A DNA stretch of 64,000 nucleotides from JAJDAH01 sp964487605 (GTDB lineage Bacteria; Myxococcota_A; Polyangia; Polyangiales; Polyangiaceae), in assembly GCA_964487605.1 (NCBI GenBank), contig CAZARU010000031.1, forward strand, positions 1 through 64,000, in the 5' to 3' direction. The position numbers were made by a program, and so were the translations under genes. Of this stretch, positions 47,795-56,640 are shown in pieces. How positions within the stretch are numbered: the stretch's first letter is position 1; the number at the start of each line of letters is the position of its first letter. The notes under the pieces were generated by a model. It saw only the letters and a list, made by a program, of their open reading frames with translations, had not been told where the DNA came from and did no database searches.

Positions 47795-50700
47795 TCAGGG
47801 GGTCTCGGAGATGCAGCTCGCCAGCTCGCTCAGCAGGCGATCGGCCAGGACCAGACCGTCGGCGATGGCTTCTTCGGGGGCCGCTCGACGCGTCAGCCGC
47901 ATGTCGGGGGTGACCCGCCACACGTCCCGGCGCGAGGCGACGAGCTTCCCAATCTTCACGGGGTCGAGCGGGGTGTCGTCGCGAAGGTGCAACGTGACGC
48001 TTCGCGCCGTGGCCTCGCAGCCCAGGACGCGCAGCTTGCGCAGCTCGGCCTTCAGCCGCATCAGCTCGATGCACTGGCGCGCCTCGATGGGCGGCGGTCC
48101 GAAGCGATCCTCGATCTCGGCCGCCAGGTCGTCGATGTCGCCGTCCCCGGTGGCGCTGGCGAGGCGCTTGTAGAGCGACAGCCGTACGCCGACCTCCGGC
48201 ACGTAGTCCTCCGGCAGGAGCGCGTCGATGTCGAAGCTGAGCTCCGGATCGATCTCGTGAACCACGGGCTCGCCCCGGAGCTCTGCCGTGGCTTCCTCCA
48301 GCATGCTGCAGAACATGTCGAACCCCACCGTCGCCACGAAGCCGCTCTGCTCGCCGCCCAGGAGATCACCGGCGCCGCGGATCTCCATGTCGAGGGTGGC
48401 GACCTGAAAGCCTGCTCCCAGCTCGGTGAATCGCTCCAGCGCTTCGATCCTGGCGCGGGCGACGTCCGTCAGATCTCTTGCCGGGGGAACCACGAGGTAG
48501 CAGTAGGCGCGCTCGCTGGAGCGACCGACGCGCCCGCGAAGTTGATAGAGCTGCCCGAGACCGAACATGTCCGCGCGGTCGATGATCATCGTGTTGGCGC
48601 GCGGGATGTCGAGGCCGCTCTCCACGATCGCCGTCGAGACGAGCACGTCCGTCTCTCTCCCGACGAAGCCCAGCATCGTCCTCTCCAGCAGCCCCTCGGT
48701 CATTCGGCCGTGGGCCACGGCGATCCTCGCCTCGGGAACGAGCTCGGCGATCCGGGCGGCCCGCTCGTGGATGTCCTCGATGCGGTTGTAGACGTAGAAG
48801 ACCTGCCCGTTCCGGGCGAGCTCCCTGCGGATGGCCTCCGCGACGAGCTCGGCGTCCCAGCGAGTCGTCACCGTGCGGACCGCGCGGCGATCCACCGGAG
48901 GCGTCGCGATGAGGGAGAGATCACGAAGTCCGCCCACGGCGAGCTGCAGCGTGCGTGGAATGGGGGTTGCGCTGAGCGTGAGGACGTCCACCGTGGCGCG
49001 AAGCTGCTTGATGCGCTCCTTGTGGGTGACCCCGAACCGCTGCTCTTCGTCCACGACCAGCAGGCCGAGGTTCGCGAAGTGCACGTCCTTGGACAGCAGG
49101 CGGTGCGTGCCGATGACGACGTCGACCGTGCCGTCCTTGAGGCCTCGGATCGTGTCCGCCTGATCGGCCTTCGGCTGGAACCGAGAGAGCACGCGAACCG
49201 TGAACGGATGGCCGGCGAAGCGAGCAGTGAACGTCAGGTGGTGCTGCTGCGCGAGCACGGTGGTCGGGCAGAGGAGCGCGACCTGTCGGCCCGCGGACGC
49301 GACGCGGAACGCGGCGCGCACGGCGACCTCGGTCTTGCCGAATCCGACGTCCCCACAGACCAGTCGGTCCATGACGCGCGTGCTCTGCAGGTCCGACGAG
49401 ACCTCCGCGATGGCGGCGGCCTGGTCGGCGGTCTCCTCGAACGGGAACGTCGCCTCGAACGCCGCGTAGTCGTCGTCGGTCGCGGGCAGCGGCTCCTTGG
49501 TGCGCGAGTTCCGCTCGGCGTAGAGCGCGAGCAGCTGATCCGCCATCTGGCGCACCCGCTTCTCCACCCGGGCCTTGGTCTTGGCGAACGACTGACCGCC
49601 CAGGCGGTCGACGCGGGGCGCGCCCTCGCCACCCGAGTACTTCTGGACCTGGTTCAGTCGATGGACCGGCAGGTAGAGCTTGTCTCCGCCCCGGTACTCG
49701 ACGACGAGGAGATCGAGGAGCACGCCGCCGACGTCGCGGTGCTCGAGGCCCAGGTAGCGCCCGACCCCGTGCTCGGAGTGCACGACGAAATCGCCGGGTT
49801 CGAGAGCGCGCAGGTCCTCCAGCACGGCGCGGGTCGAGCGCAGGCGCTTGGGCCGGTGCTTCACCCGCTGACCGAAGATCTCCTCTTCCGTGACCACGAC
49901 GAACCCGTCGGCGGGCGCGAGCGCTCCCCGCGCGAGCGGGCCCACCGTGACGGTCACGGCGTTGCCCGGTCGCAGCTCCGTGGTGGTGGCGACGCCTCGG
50001 TGCGAAAGCAGCGTCCGGAGCCGCTCGGCCGGCGCGTTCCCTCGAGCCACGAGCACGGTGACGAGCCCGGCATCCGTCCAGGCGCGCAGCCTGCGCACGA
50101 GCGGGTCGAGGGCGCCGTGCTTCCCCTGTGAGGTGCGGGTGGACCTGATGCTGCGCGAGAGGTCCTCGTGGTCCCGAACGGGGACGACGCAGGCGTCCAC
50201 CGGCGGCGACGCGAGGTCGTCCAGGACGTCGTGGGTTCGTGGGCCGGCGACCCCCGTGCGGTGCGCGGCGACCACGCGCGAAGCGCGGACCCACTCGGCG
50301 AGGGACGGTTCGGTCACGTACAGGTCGTCCAGGCCGAAGTGGGGCATACCGGCGCGTCCCGACGCGGCGGCCGCGGCCCGCTCCAGCTCGCCGCGCAGGG
50401 CCTCGACGACCGCCTGGGGCTCCTCCACGACGACGCCCGCGTCGGCCGGGAAGTAGTCGGTGACGGGGACGAGCGGGTAGAACGCGGGCAGCCAGCCCTC
50501 GATGCCGAACGTCGTACGTCCGGTCACGACGTCCGACACGAGCTGCCGGGCCTTGGACGTGGGGAGGTCGATGGCGTCGCACAGCCCCTGGAGCTGCTGC
50601 CTCGCGCGAGACGCGGCCGCCGCCGTCGGGAGCGCCTCCCGCGCCGGCGCGATCCACGCGCGTTCGATCGAATCGCCGCTACGCTGCGTGCCTGGATCCA

Positions 50701-51379
50701 CCTCTCGAATCGAGGCGACGAGGTCGCCTTCGAGGTCGATGCGAAGCGGCTGCTCGAGCGCCGGCGGCCAGACGTCCACGAGTCCCCCGCGGACGGCGAA
50801 CGAGCCGGGATCTTCGACCACGGGCACGCGTAGGTAACCCGCCATCGTGAGGTGCTCGGCCAGTGCGAGGACGTCGAGGGGCTCCGCCACCATGACCTGG
50901 ACGCCGGCGTCGAGCAGCGGCGCGGGCGGCACGACGCGGCGCACCAGGGCGGCGGCGGTGGTGACGACGAAGCTCCACGGCTCGCCGCGGGCCATGTGGA
51001 ACAGCGTCGACGCGCGCAGCATCGCCGCCCGACGATCGGGCTGGGCGTCGGCATAGGGCGAGTGCTCGGACGCTGCGAACGTGAGCACGTCACCCGGGAG
51101 CGGCGCTGCGAGGGAGGGGAGCAACGTCGTGGCGCCGTAGAAGGCGAGGTCGCGGGCCGCCCGATGGGCCGCGTCGACGGTCGCCGTCACGTACACCACC
51201 CGGCCCGTCGCCGCGGCGACGCCGCGCGCGAGCCACGCGGCTCCCGATCCGCCGAGCCCGACGAAGTGAGCCGGCGACGGGCCGTCGAGAGCGGCGCGCG
51301 CTGCGGCCCGACCCGCGAGCACCGGCCGGTCGCTCGGGAGCGCCAGGGCCGCCGCGAGTTCGTCCGCGAGATCCGTCAC
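47795..51379 (-). CDS. mfd: Transcription-repair coupling factor Mfd
   Basis: 1194 residues. Removes stalled RNA polymerase and recruits UvrA for nucleotide excision repair. UvrB-like N-terminal domains (to ~450) precede the RNA-polymerase-interacting domain with Pro-Gly-Asp-Phe-Val-Val-His-Ser-Glu-His-Gly-Val-Gly-Arg-Tyr. The RecG-like translocase follows: Walker A Gly-Asp-Val-Gly-Phe-Gly-Lys682-Thr, Asp777-Glu-Glu-Gln, Thr-Leu-Ser-Ala-Thr-Pro-Ile-Pro-Arg-Thr, Gln-Leu-Arg-Gly-Arg-Val-Gly-Arg. A C-terminal TRCF domain completes it. The GTG at 51379 overlaps the upstream stop (GTGA), so translation is coupled to the TPR-like gene; the frame upstream to 51445 is Arg/Pro-rich. Confidence 0.97.
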   Translation of the reverse strand: MTDLADELAAALALPSDRPVLAGRAAARAALDGPSPAHFVGLGGSGAAWLARGVAAATGRVVYVTATVDAAHRAARDLAFYGATTLLPSLAAPLPGDVLTFAASEHSPYADAQPDRRAAMLRASTLFHMARGEPWSFVVTTAAALVRRVVPPAPLLDAGVQVMVAEPLDVLALAEHLTMAGYLRVPVVEDPGSFAVRGGLVDVWPPALEQPLRIDLEGDLVASIREVDPGTQRSGDSIERAWIAPAREALPTAAAASRARQQLQGLCDAIDLPTSKARQLVSDVVTGRTTFGIEGWLPAFYPLVPVTDYFPADAGVVVEEPQAVVEALRGELERAAAAASGRAGMPHFGLDDLYVTEPSLAEWVRASRVVAAHRTGVAGPRTHDVLDDLASPPVDACVVPVRDHEDLSRSIRSTRTSQGKHGALDPLVRRLRAWTDAGLVTVLVARGNAPAERLRTLLSHRGVATTTELRPGNAVTVTVGPLARGALAPADGFVVVTEEEIFGQRVKHRPKRLRSTRAVLEDLRALEPGDFVVHSEHGVGRYLGLEHRDVGGVLLDLLVVEYRGGDKLYLPVHRLNQVQKYSGGEGAPRVDRLGGQSFAKTKARVEKRVRQMADQLLALYAERNSRTKEPLPATDDDYAAFEATFPFEETADQAAAIAEVSSDLQSTRVMDRLVCGDVGFGKTEVAVRAAFRVASAGRQVALLCPTTVLAQQHHLTFTARFAGHPFTVRVLSRFQPKADQADTIRGLKDGTVDVVIGTHRLLSKDVHFANLGLLVVDEEQRFGVTHKERIKQLRATVDVLTLSATPIPRTLQLAVGGLRDLSLIATPPVDRRAVRTVTTRWDAELVAEAIRRELARNGQVFYVYNRIEDIHERAARIAELVPEARIAVAHGRMTEGLLERTMLGFVGRETDVLVSTAIVESGLDIPRANTMIIDRADMFGLGQLYQLRGRVGRSSERAYCYLVVPPARDLTDVARARIEALERFTELGAGFQVATLDMEIRGAGDLLGGEQSGFVATVGFDMFCSMLEEATAELRGEPVVHEIDPELSFDIDALLPEDYVPEVGVRLSLYKRLASATGDGDIDDLAAEIEDRFGPPPIEARQCIELMRLKAELRKLRVLGCEATARSVTLHLRDDTPLDPVKIGKLVASRRDVWRVTPDMRLTRRAAPEEAIADGLVLADRLLSELASCISETP

Positions 51380-52272
51380 TCGGGCTCGGCCTCTCGCTGG
51401 CGCGCGACGGCGTCGGCGAGGTGGTTCTGGACTCGCAGGTTCCACTCGCCCGTCGGGTGCCGCGCCAGGTGGGCGCGGAAGGCTTCGACGGCCGCGGCGT
51501 GCGCGCCCGTGCGATGCAGCAGCATGCCGCGCGCGGCCACCGCCGGATAGTTCGGGGAGAATCGCTCGACGGCGTCCAGGTAGGCCAGCCGCCTTCGGTC
51601 AGCCGCCGCCCTCGGGGTCGTCCCGCCCTCGGGATGCTCGAGGAGCAGCCGGTAGTACGCGCGCCACTCGTTCGCCGTCGGGCTCAGAGGGCCTTCGCGC
51701 AGCGAGTCCGCGATCTGAGCCCAGCGAACCTTGAAGAGCGTGCGCCGCTCGTCGTCGTCGAGCAGCACGCGCGACCCCGCGACCCACCCGTTGCCTCGAG
51801 CGCGCGCCAGGAAGTCTCCGCCGAGCTCGATCAGGTCGATCGTCTCGGTCCCCGTAGCCTCCCACGTCGCGACCGCGATCGAGAAGGCCCTGAGCTGGTA
51901 GGCTCGCAGGCGGCGCAGAGCGTCGGTGTCGGTGCTGCGTCGAAGCAGCGCACCGAGCTTCTCGCGCGCGTCGGCGGCGTGACCGGGATCGCCGGCGTGC
52001 GTCGCCTTTCCGTACCCGCGAAAGTGCTCGCCCATGGCGCGTACCTCGAACGCCAGCGGCTCGCGCTGCGCTGCTTCGGCGAGCAGGTCGTCCTCGACGC
52101 GCACGCGGCGCTGCTCCACGCGATCGACCTCGGGCAACGGGATGGCGTCGGGCACGGCGCGGGCGGGGGTGAACAGCAGGGCGGCGAGGAGCGCCGCGCC
52201 CACGAGGATCACGCCGACCTCCCATCCCTCGAGGTGCCGAGTGAAGTGCGTGCGAGGTGGCGCGGGCGGCAT
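51376..52272 (-). CDS. Membrane protein with TPR-like C-terminus, coupled to mfd
   Basis: 298 residues. One transmembrane helix at ~20-38 near the N-terminus (Val-Gly-Val-Ile-Leu-Val-Gly-Ala-Ala-Leu-Leu) is followed by a soluble helical domain. The last ~60 residues have a TPR-like pair (Tyr-Pro-Ala-Val-Ala-Ala-Arg-Gly; Ala-Ala-Val-Glu-Ala-Phe-Arg-Ala-His-Leu-Ala-Arg-His-Pro). No known domain otherwise. ATG 52272 is chosen; upstream codons to 52350 overlap the divergent PilZ gene. It overlaps mfd by 4 bases, but the functional link is probably only shared expression. Confidence 0.7.
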   Translation of the reverse strand: MPPAPPRTHFTRHLEGWEVGVILVGAALLAALLFTPARAVPDAIPLPEVDRVEQRRVRVEDDLLAEAAQREPLAFEVRAMGEHFRGYGKATHAGDPGHAADAREKLGALLRRSTDTDALRRLRAYQLRAFSIAVATWEATGTETIDLIELGGDFLARARGNGWVAGSRVLLDDDERRTLFKVRWAQIADSLREGPLSPTANEWRAYYRLLLEHPEGGTTPRAAADRRRLAYLDAVERFSPNYPAVAARGMLLHRTGAHAAAVEAFRAHLARHPTGEWNLRVQNHLADAVARQREAEPE

Positions 52273-52313
52273 TTCCGAACTCGCCTTGACACCCGAGGGG
52301 CCCCGCGCCCACG

Positions 52314-52664
52314 ATGGTCGGTCCGCGCCGCGAACCTTCACGCCGCGCACCTGCAGAGGCCACCTTGCAAGAAAAGCGCGCTCACCCCAGGACTCCGGTC
52401 AGCTTCGACGTCACCGTCGAGACGGCCGCGGGGGTCCAGACCGGGCACGCCAGGGACATCAGCGTCGGCGGGATGTTCATCGAGACGGACGCGCAGTTCG
52501 AGTTCGGGTCCGAAGCTACCATCTCGTGCACGTTCCCAGGATCGGAGGCTCGGTTCGCGCTCCCCGCGATAGTGCGCTGGGCGGCGCCGGGCGGTGTGGG
52601 CGTGCAGTTCGGCCTGCTCGGGGCGCGTGAGACGCACGCCATCGTGCAGCTCATGAAGCACTGA
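52314..52664 (+). CDS. PilZ-domain protein
   Basis: 116 residues, essentially one PilZ domain, the common c-di-GMP receptor. Arg-Ala-His-Pro-Arg (matching the RxxxR binding motif) at ~22-26 starts the domain. The second motif Asp-Ile-Ser-Val-Gly-Gly-Met-Phe (D/NxSxxG) is at ~48-55. Both binding motifs are intact, so c-di-GMP binding is likely. Single-domain PilZ proteins act as adaptors for motility or secretion. ATG 52314, 41 bases from the divergent TPR-like gene; convergent with the SCP-2-like gene. Confidence 0.88.
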   Translation: MVGPRREPSRRAPAEATLQEKRAHPRTPVSFDVTVETAAGVQTGHARDISVGGMFIETDAQFEFGSEATISCTFPGSEARFALPAIVRWAAPGGVGVQFGLLGARETHAIVQLMKH

Positions 52665-52696
52665 CGGCGCCCAGCCGTTCCGCGCGAAGCCGCTCG

Positions 52697-53284
52697 TCAG
52701 GCGAACACCGCCGAGAGGGCCATGGGGATCTGCGCGTTGCCGATGATCTTGATCTTTCCGCTCATGGCGAGCTGGACCGGCACCACCTTGCCCGCCTGCA
52801 TGTCCATGAAGTCGCTCATGAGGCACTCCAGCTTGCAGTCCGGTGCCTCGACCGACGGCACGGCGTCGCCGGGCGTGATGGCGAGCTGGTGGGCGCGGTC
52901 GCCGTCCTTGACCACGAATGCGACGGTTCCCTTCACGCTTCGGACGAGATCGGCCTGGGATGCGTCCAGCGAGAGCGCCTTGAACGCCATGATCTGCTTC
53001 TTGGGGTCGGGAGCCAGGGTCTCGTGCTCGCGGGCGCCCTGCACGAGGATGGGTCCGAAGTCGCCCTGGGTGATGGTGACCTGCACGATCACGTCGTCGG
53101 CCATGCCGGGGGCCACCGAGAGCTCCCCGTTCGTGAGGCGCAGGCTCCACTCGCCCACACCGCTCACCCGGAACGTCATGCAGCCGACCGAGGACTTGCC
53201 GGCCACCATGGCCTTCACGGGCTCGAAGCGTCGTGGAAGGTAGTCGGTGAAGAACGCCTCGGGGCCCTCGGGAACGTCGCTCAT
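52697..53284 (-). CDS. SCP-2 sterol-transfer-like protein
   Basis: 195 residues with a SCP-2-type pattern: an N-terminal helix, strands with Gly-Glu-Trp-Ser-Leu-Arg-Leu-x-Asn-Gly-Glu-Leu, Ala-Asp-Asp-Val-Ile-Val-Gln-Val-Thr, and a C-terminal Gly-Lys-Ile-Lys-Ile-Ile-Gly-Asn-Ala segment matching the usual Gly-Lys-x-Lys-x-x-Gly-Asp. A middle insertion of ~60 residues (about 85-150) is longer than in the basic domain. These proteins bind lipids or acyl chains in a hydrophobic tunnel. No signal peptide. It lies 51 bases downstream of the VWA lipoprotein gene on the same strand. Confidence 0.7.
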   Translation of the reverse strand: MSDVPEGPEAFFTDYLPRRFEPVKAMVAGKSSVGCMTFRVSGVGEWSLRLTNGELSVAPGMADDVIVQVTITQGDFGPILVQGAREHETLAPDPKKQIMAFKALSLDASQADLVRSVKGTVAFVVKDGDRAHQLAITPGDAVPSVEAPDCKLECLMSDFMDMQAGKVVPVQLAMSGKIKIIGNAQIPMALSAVFA

Positions 53285-53335
53285 GGCGGGACGCTGGCGT
53301 GACTCGCACCAGGGGTCAAACCCGGAAGCTCCTCG

Positions 53336-54724
53336 CTATTTGACCTGCGTGTCGCAGCCCACGAGGATGTCCACCCGGGCGCTCTTCGCCGCCTTCACGT
53401 CCGCGCACGCCTTGCCTATCAGCTCGACCTGGCCGCTGGGGTCGTACCCCCAGCAACCGTCGGACGTGCAGGGATCGGTGTCGTCGGACCGCTTCTTGAG
53501 CGCGACCTCCGTGCCGTCCACCGAGATGGTCACGTTCACGCGGCCCGGGTTGATGACCTCCCCATCCGGCGCGTCGGGGAGCGCGAACACACAGTCGAGC
53601 ACGGCTCCCCGGATCTCGTCGATGATCGCCGCAAGCGACGCAGCGTCGAAGAAGCCCTGGGTCGTCATGTCGTAGTGGCACGGCTTGGTCGGGTCTGCAC
53701 CGTTCCGGTTGAACGTCGTTCCGTCGCAATCGCCCGGCACCGTCGCGGGCGACCCCGCGTAGGCGTAGGCGCTGAGCGCGAGCCGCATCGAGTAGGGCGC
53801 CGTGGCGTAGGGTCCCTGCTGCTCGCCGTTGCTGTTGGAACCGGGAACTCCGATGATGAACGTGCTCACCGGTGCGGTCGCGTGGTTGTAGGCGCCGTCG
53901 ATGAGCGCGAGCGTCGTATCGGGATACTCCCAGTCCCAGCACAGGCCGTCGCAGAGTCCGGGGCGGCTGGGGTCCGGCGTGACCGCCGCAGCGCCGATGC
54001 CCTGGCCGGCGCAGGTGCCTCCGTTCTTCAGCGACGTGCAGCTGAAGCCGCCGTCGGAGATGAAGAGCATCAAGCGCTTGCCGTCGAGCCCCAGGTTCTG
54101 CAGCTCCGCGATGCCTCGTTCCATGGCGTCGAAGCCCGGACTCGCGTCGGTGTTCGTGGTGTCGGGGCCGTTGGAGAGCAGCCAGTCACGCACCTCGCGG
54201 CGCACGCCGCTCATCGCCGCCGACTTCTCGGTGCCCGTGTTCTTCAGCGGGATGTTCGCGAACGGCGGGATCCCGCACGAGACGGTCGGGACCAGGAACG
54301 ACAGGCACTGAGGCGCCGGAACGACCGCGACCGCGGGGTACGCCAGGAGGCCCAGGGTGAGGTCGTCGAACGCGTCCGAATCGATGGCCTGCTGAATGGC
54401 GGTCTGTGCGGCGAGCCACTTGTTGTTCGTCGACATGCTCGAGCTGCGGTCGAGCACGATGAGGATCGCCGCCGCCGCCTTCTTGGCCTCCTTGGTGAAG
54501 AGCGCGCAGGCGGCGTCCGGATCGAGCTTCGCGTCGCTCGTGCCGGCCTCGATGAGGGAGCCCCCCGTGCCTCCGCCGGAGGTGCCGCCGGCGCCCGCCG
54601 TCGAGCCGCCCGCTCCGCCCGCCGACCCCTTCGAGGACGAGGCGCTACACCCGCCCCCGGCGAGCAGCGGGACCGCGGCGAGGGCGGCGGCGAAGAGCAA
54701 CCGAAAGCGAAGCCTGAAAGCCAT
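53336..54724 (-). CDS. VWA-domain lipoprotein with Gly/Ser/Thr linker
   Basis: 462 residues. A lipoprotein signal ends at Ala-Gly-Gly-Gly-Cys26, then a Gly/Ser/Ala/Thr-rich linker to ~58. A von Willebrand A domain begins at about 85 with Ile-Val-Leu-Asp-Arg-Ser-Ser-Ser-Met-Ser, an intact metal-binding site. The domain is broken by Cys-containing loops (Cys-Ser-Phe... Cys-Gly-Ile, Cys-Asp-Gly-Leu-Cys-Trp-Asp-Trp). The C-terminal ~110 residues form a beta-rich extension with paired Cys. It is the same architecture as the lipoprotein at 12643-13821 but diverged. GGGAG lies 7 bases before the ATG at 54724. Confidence 0.82.
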   Translation of the reverse strand: MAFRLRFRLLFAAALAAVPLLAGGGCSASSSKGSAGGAGGSTAGAGGTSGGGTGGSLIEAGTSDAKLDPDAACALFTKEAKKAAAAILIVLDRSSSMSTNNKWLAAQTAIQQAIDSDAFDDLTLGLLAYPAVAVVPAPQCLSFLVPTVSCGIPPFANIPLKNTGTEKSAAMSGVRREVRDWLLSNGPDTTNTDASPGFDAMERGIAELQNLGLDGKRLMLFISDGGFSCTSLKNGGTCAGQGIGAAAVTPDPSRPGLCDGLCWDWEYPDTTLALIDGAYNHATAPVSTFIIGVPGSNSNGEQQGPYATAPYSMRLALSAYAYAGSPATVPGDCDGTTFNRNGADPTKPCHYDMTTQGFFDAASLAAIIDEIRGAVLDCVFALPDAPDGEVINPGRVNVTISVDGTEVALKKRSDDTDPCTSDGCWGYDPSGQVELIGKACADVKAAKSARVDILVGCDTQVK

Positions 54725-54813
54725 GAGAATTCTCCCGTGCGGCGGTGCCCGCGGGTCGATGCGCGAGCCCCGCCTTGGTCAGCGAGCACCGCGAGTGTAC
54801 CACCGGACGAGCA

Positions 54814-55347
54814 GTGGCAACCGACGACGCGGACACGGGTTCATCGACCACTTCGGGCGCGGGCTCGACGTCGCAACGGCCGAGGCCTCCCGGCTCGAAG
54901 CCCTGGGCGGAGTTCGTGGGCCGCTTCATGGCGGGACACCTGCTCGCGTACCCGCTGGGGTTCGTCACGGCGGTCGCGACGATTCCCGTCGCGCTGAAGG
55001 TTCGCGAACGAGCGCTGTTCGCTCCCCCGGAGCCGTCGAGCTCGCTCGTCAAGGACGCGACGGCCGGGATGAGCGTCACGGCTTACGAGCTCGCGCAGCT
55101 CGAGGTGATCCTGCGATTCGTGGGCGCCGTCACGATCGTCGTGATGCTCGCCGTGCACGCCGGGGCGATTCCCTGGGCCGCAGGATGGGCCCGGGTGGCC
55201 GGCGCCCGGCGGGACGGTGCCGATCTGCCGTCGGCGTTGGAAACGGCGGCGCGTGGTGGCAAGATCTTCCGGTGGACGCTGGGCACGCTGGTGGCGGTCG
55301 TCGTGCTCGTCGGTACGGTGAGCTGGGTCTGGCTGCTCACGCTCTGA
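54814..55347 (+). CDS. Small membrane protein, three predicted helices
   Basis: 177 residues from GTG 54814. A polar Thr/Ser/Gly/Pro-rich N-terminus (~35 residues) is followed by hydrophobic helices at about 47-75, 104-132 and 157-177; the last ends the protein. No family recognised. GTG 54745 would add 23 Cys/Arg-containing residues with no ribosome site; GGACGA precedes 54814 at a usable distance. It probably overlaps the next gene by about 76 bases if that gene's GTG start is right. Confidence 0.6.
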   Translation: MATDDADTGSSTTSGAGSTSQRPRPPGSKPWAEFVGRFMAGHLLAYPLGFVTAVATIPVALKVRERALFAPPEPSSSLVKDATAGMSVTAYELAQLEVILRFVGAVTIVVMLAVHAGAIPWAAGWARVAGARRDGADLPSALETAARGGKIFRWTLGTLVAVVVLVGTVSWVWLLTL

Positions 55348-56081
55348 TCGCGCTCGGCCTGGCGTGCTCGCGCGCGACCGAGGACGACACGAGGCACGGC
55401 GGCGGCGCGGGAGGTGGCGGGACGGGGGCGCGCCCTGCTGTCCTCGACGGTGGTGGCGAGATCATCCCCCCGCCGGACGGCGCCGCTGCGTGCACGTCTC
55501 CGACCTGCAATTACCAGACGAACGGCGGGTGCGCCGACGGGACACACTGTCTGCCCGCGGTGAGCGGAGCGGACGTGGTGCCCACCTGTCAGCCGGTCGG
55601 GACGAGCCTGCCCGGCGCGCCGTGCGTCGATTGGGGCGACTGCGTGGAAGGGCACCTGTGCGTTCAGGGGCGCTGCCACGCGCTGTGCTGCGGCGGAGAC
55701 TGGTCGGCGTGCCCGGAGGGCCAGAGCTGCTACCGGCCGTTCGTCGTGTCGCTTCCCGGCGGACCCGTGGAGAGCGGCGCGTCGGTGTGCTGGCCGGTCG
55801 GCGAGTGCAGCCCGCTCCAGCCGGGATCCTGCCCCGTCGGCACCCAGTGCCACGTCGTCGACTCGCGCGGTGGGCTCGCCTGCGTCGCGGGTGGCGAAGG
55901 CGCGGCGGGCGACCCCTGCCCGTGCACGGAAGGCTTCACCTGCGTGGGCGACCCGGGCGCCGGCACCTGCCGCCGTCTTTGTGACGCGACGGGCGGCGAC
56001 CCGTCCTGTCCTCTCGCGGAAGGCCACTGCGTGGTGTTTCACCGAAATCCGCCCGGCGTGGGCGAGTGCACCCGGCTTTGA
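55272..56081 (+). CDS. Cys-rich lipoprotein, start uncertain
   Basis: 269 residues from GTG 55272. The lipobox-like Leu-Gly-Leu-Ala-Cys32 is preceded by Arg-Arg-Ala-Arg-Arg and a hydrophobic stretch, so a start inside the previous gene is needed to give a signal peptide. There is no ATG, GTG or TTG in frame between 55272 and the Cys; a non-standard CTG start is possible. The mature part has a Gly-rich linker and then about 24 Cys in modules such as Cys-Val-Asp-Trp-Gly-Asp-Cys-Val-Glu-Gly-His-Leu-Cys and Pro-Cys-Pro-Cys-Thr-Glu-Gly-Phe-Thr-Cys, typical of small disulfide domains in myxobacterial surface proteins. Confidence 0.68.
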   Translation: MDAGHAGGGRRARRYGELGLAAHALIALGLACSRATEDDTRHGGGAGGGGTGARPAVLDGGGEIIPPPDGAAACTSPTCNYQTNGGCADGTHCLPAVSGADVVPTCQPVGTSLPGAPCVDWGDCVEGHLCVQGRCHALCCGGDWSACPEGQSCYRPFVVSLPGGPVESGASVCWPVGECSPLQPGSCPVGTQCHVVDSRGGLACVAGGEGAAGDPCPCTEGFTCVGDPGAGTCRRLCDATGGDPSCPLAEGHCVVFHRNPPGVGECTRL

Positions 56082-56127
56082 CGCCCCACGGGCTCAAGTC
56101 TCGCCGGCGTCGTGCCGTTACCCCTTG

Positions 56128-56580
56128 GTGCCCCTCGGTCTCGAAGCCCACAGGACGCCCCGGGGTCAGACCTTCGCTCCTCCCGGTTTTCGCCCCATCC
56201 TCATCGTCGACGACGACGTCGCGGTGGCTCGGGGCCTGGCACGAGGCCTTCGCGGCCGCGGGTTCGATGTCGTGATCTCCAACAGCCCGTTCGGCGTCCT
56301 GAACCTCGTCGCCGATCTTCGCCCCTCCCTGGTCGTCATGGACGTCACGCTCCCCGGCCTCGACGGCGGGGAAGTCACCCAGCTCATTCGCGCCGATCGC
56401 GATCTGCACGGGACCCCGATCGTCCTGTTCTCGGCGCTGGAAGAGCAGGAGCTGGCGCGGGTCGCCAACAGGTGTCGTGCGGACGCCTACCTGCGCAAGG
56501 GCCAGCTCGCGGCGCCCGCGGTGGAGGCCCTAGCGAGCGCGGCCCTGCACGGGCTCGGCGAGGTGTCCAAGGCCGGGTAG
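56128..56580 (+). CDS. Stand-alone response-regulator receiver domain
   Basis: 150 residues, a receiver domain without an output domain. Acidic Asp28-Asp29-Asp30, phospho-acceptor Asp72 (Val-Met-Asp-Val-Thr-Leu-Pro-Gly), Ser102 and Lys124 are all in register, so phosphorylation is expected. The N-terminal ~20 residues are a Pro-rich tail. Starts at GTG 56128 (TTG 56125 alternative); no ribosome site, and the frame further upstream runs inside the Cys-rich lipoprotein gene. Such single-domain regulators pass signals by protein binding. No histidine kinase is nearby; a Ser/Thr kinase follows 0.7 kb downstream. Confidence 0.82.
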   Translation: MPLGLEAHRTPRGQTFAPPGFRPILIVDDDVAVARGLARGLRGRGFDVVISNSPFGVLNLVADLRPSLVVMDVTLPGLDGGEVTQLIRADRDLHGTPIVLFSALEEQELARVANRCRADAYLRKGQLAAPAVEALASAALHGLGEVSKAG

Positions 56581-56640
56581 AACCGCGCGGGTTCGAAAGA
56601 GCGACTGGCGTCGGGTCATCGTCGGGTCGATGCTCAGGCC

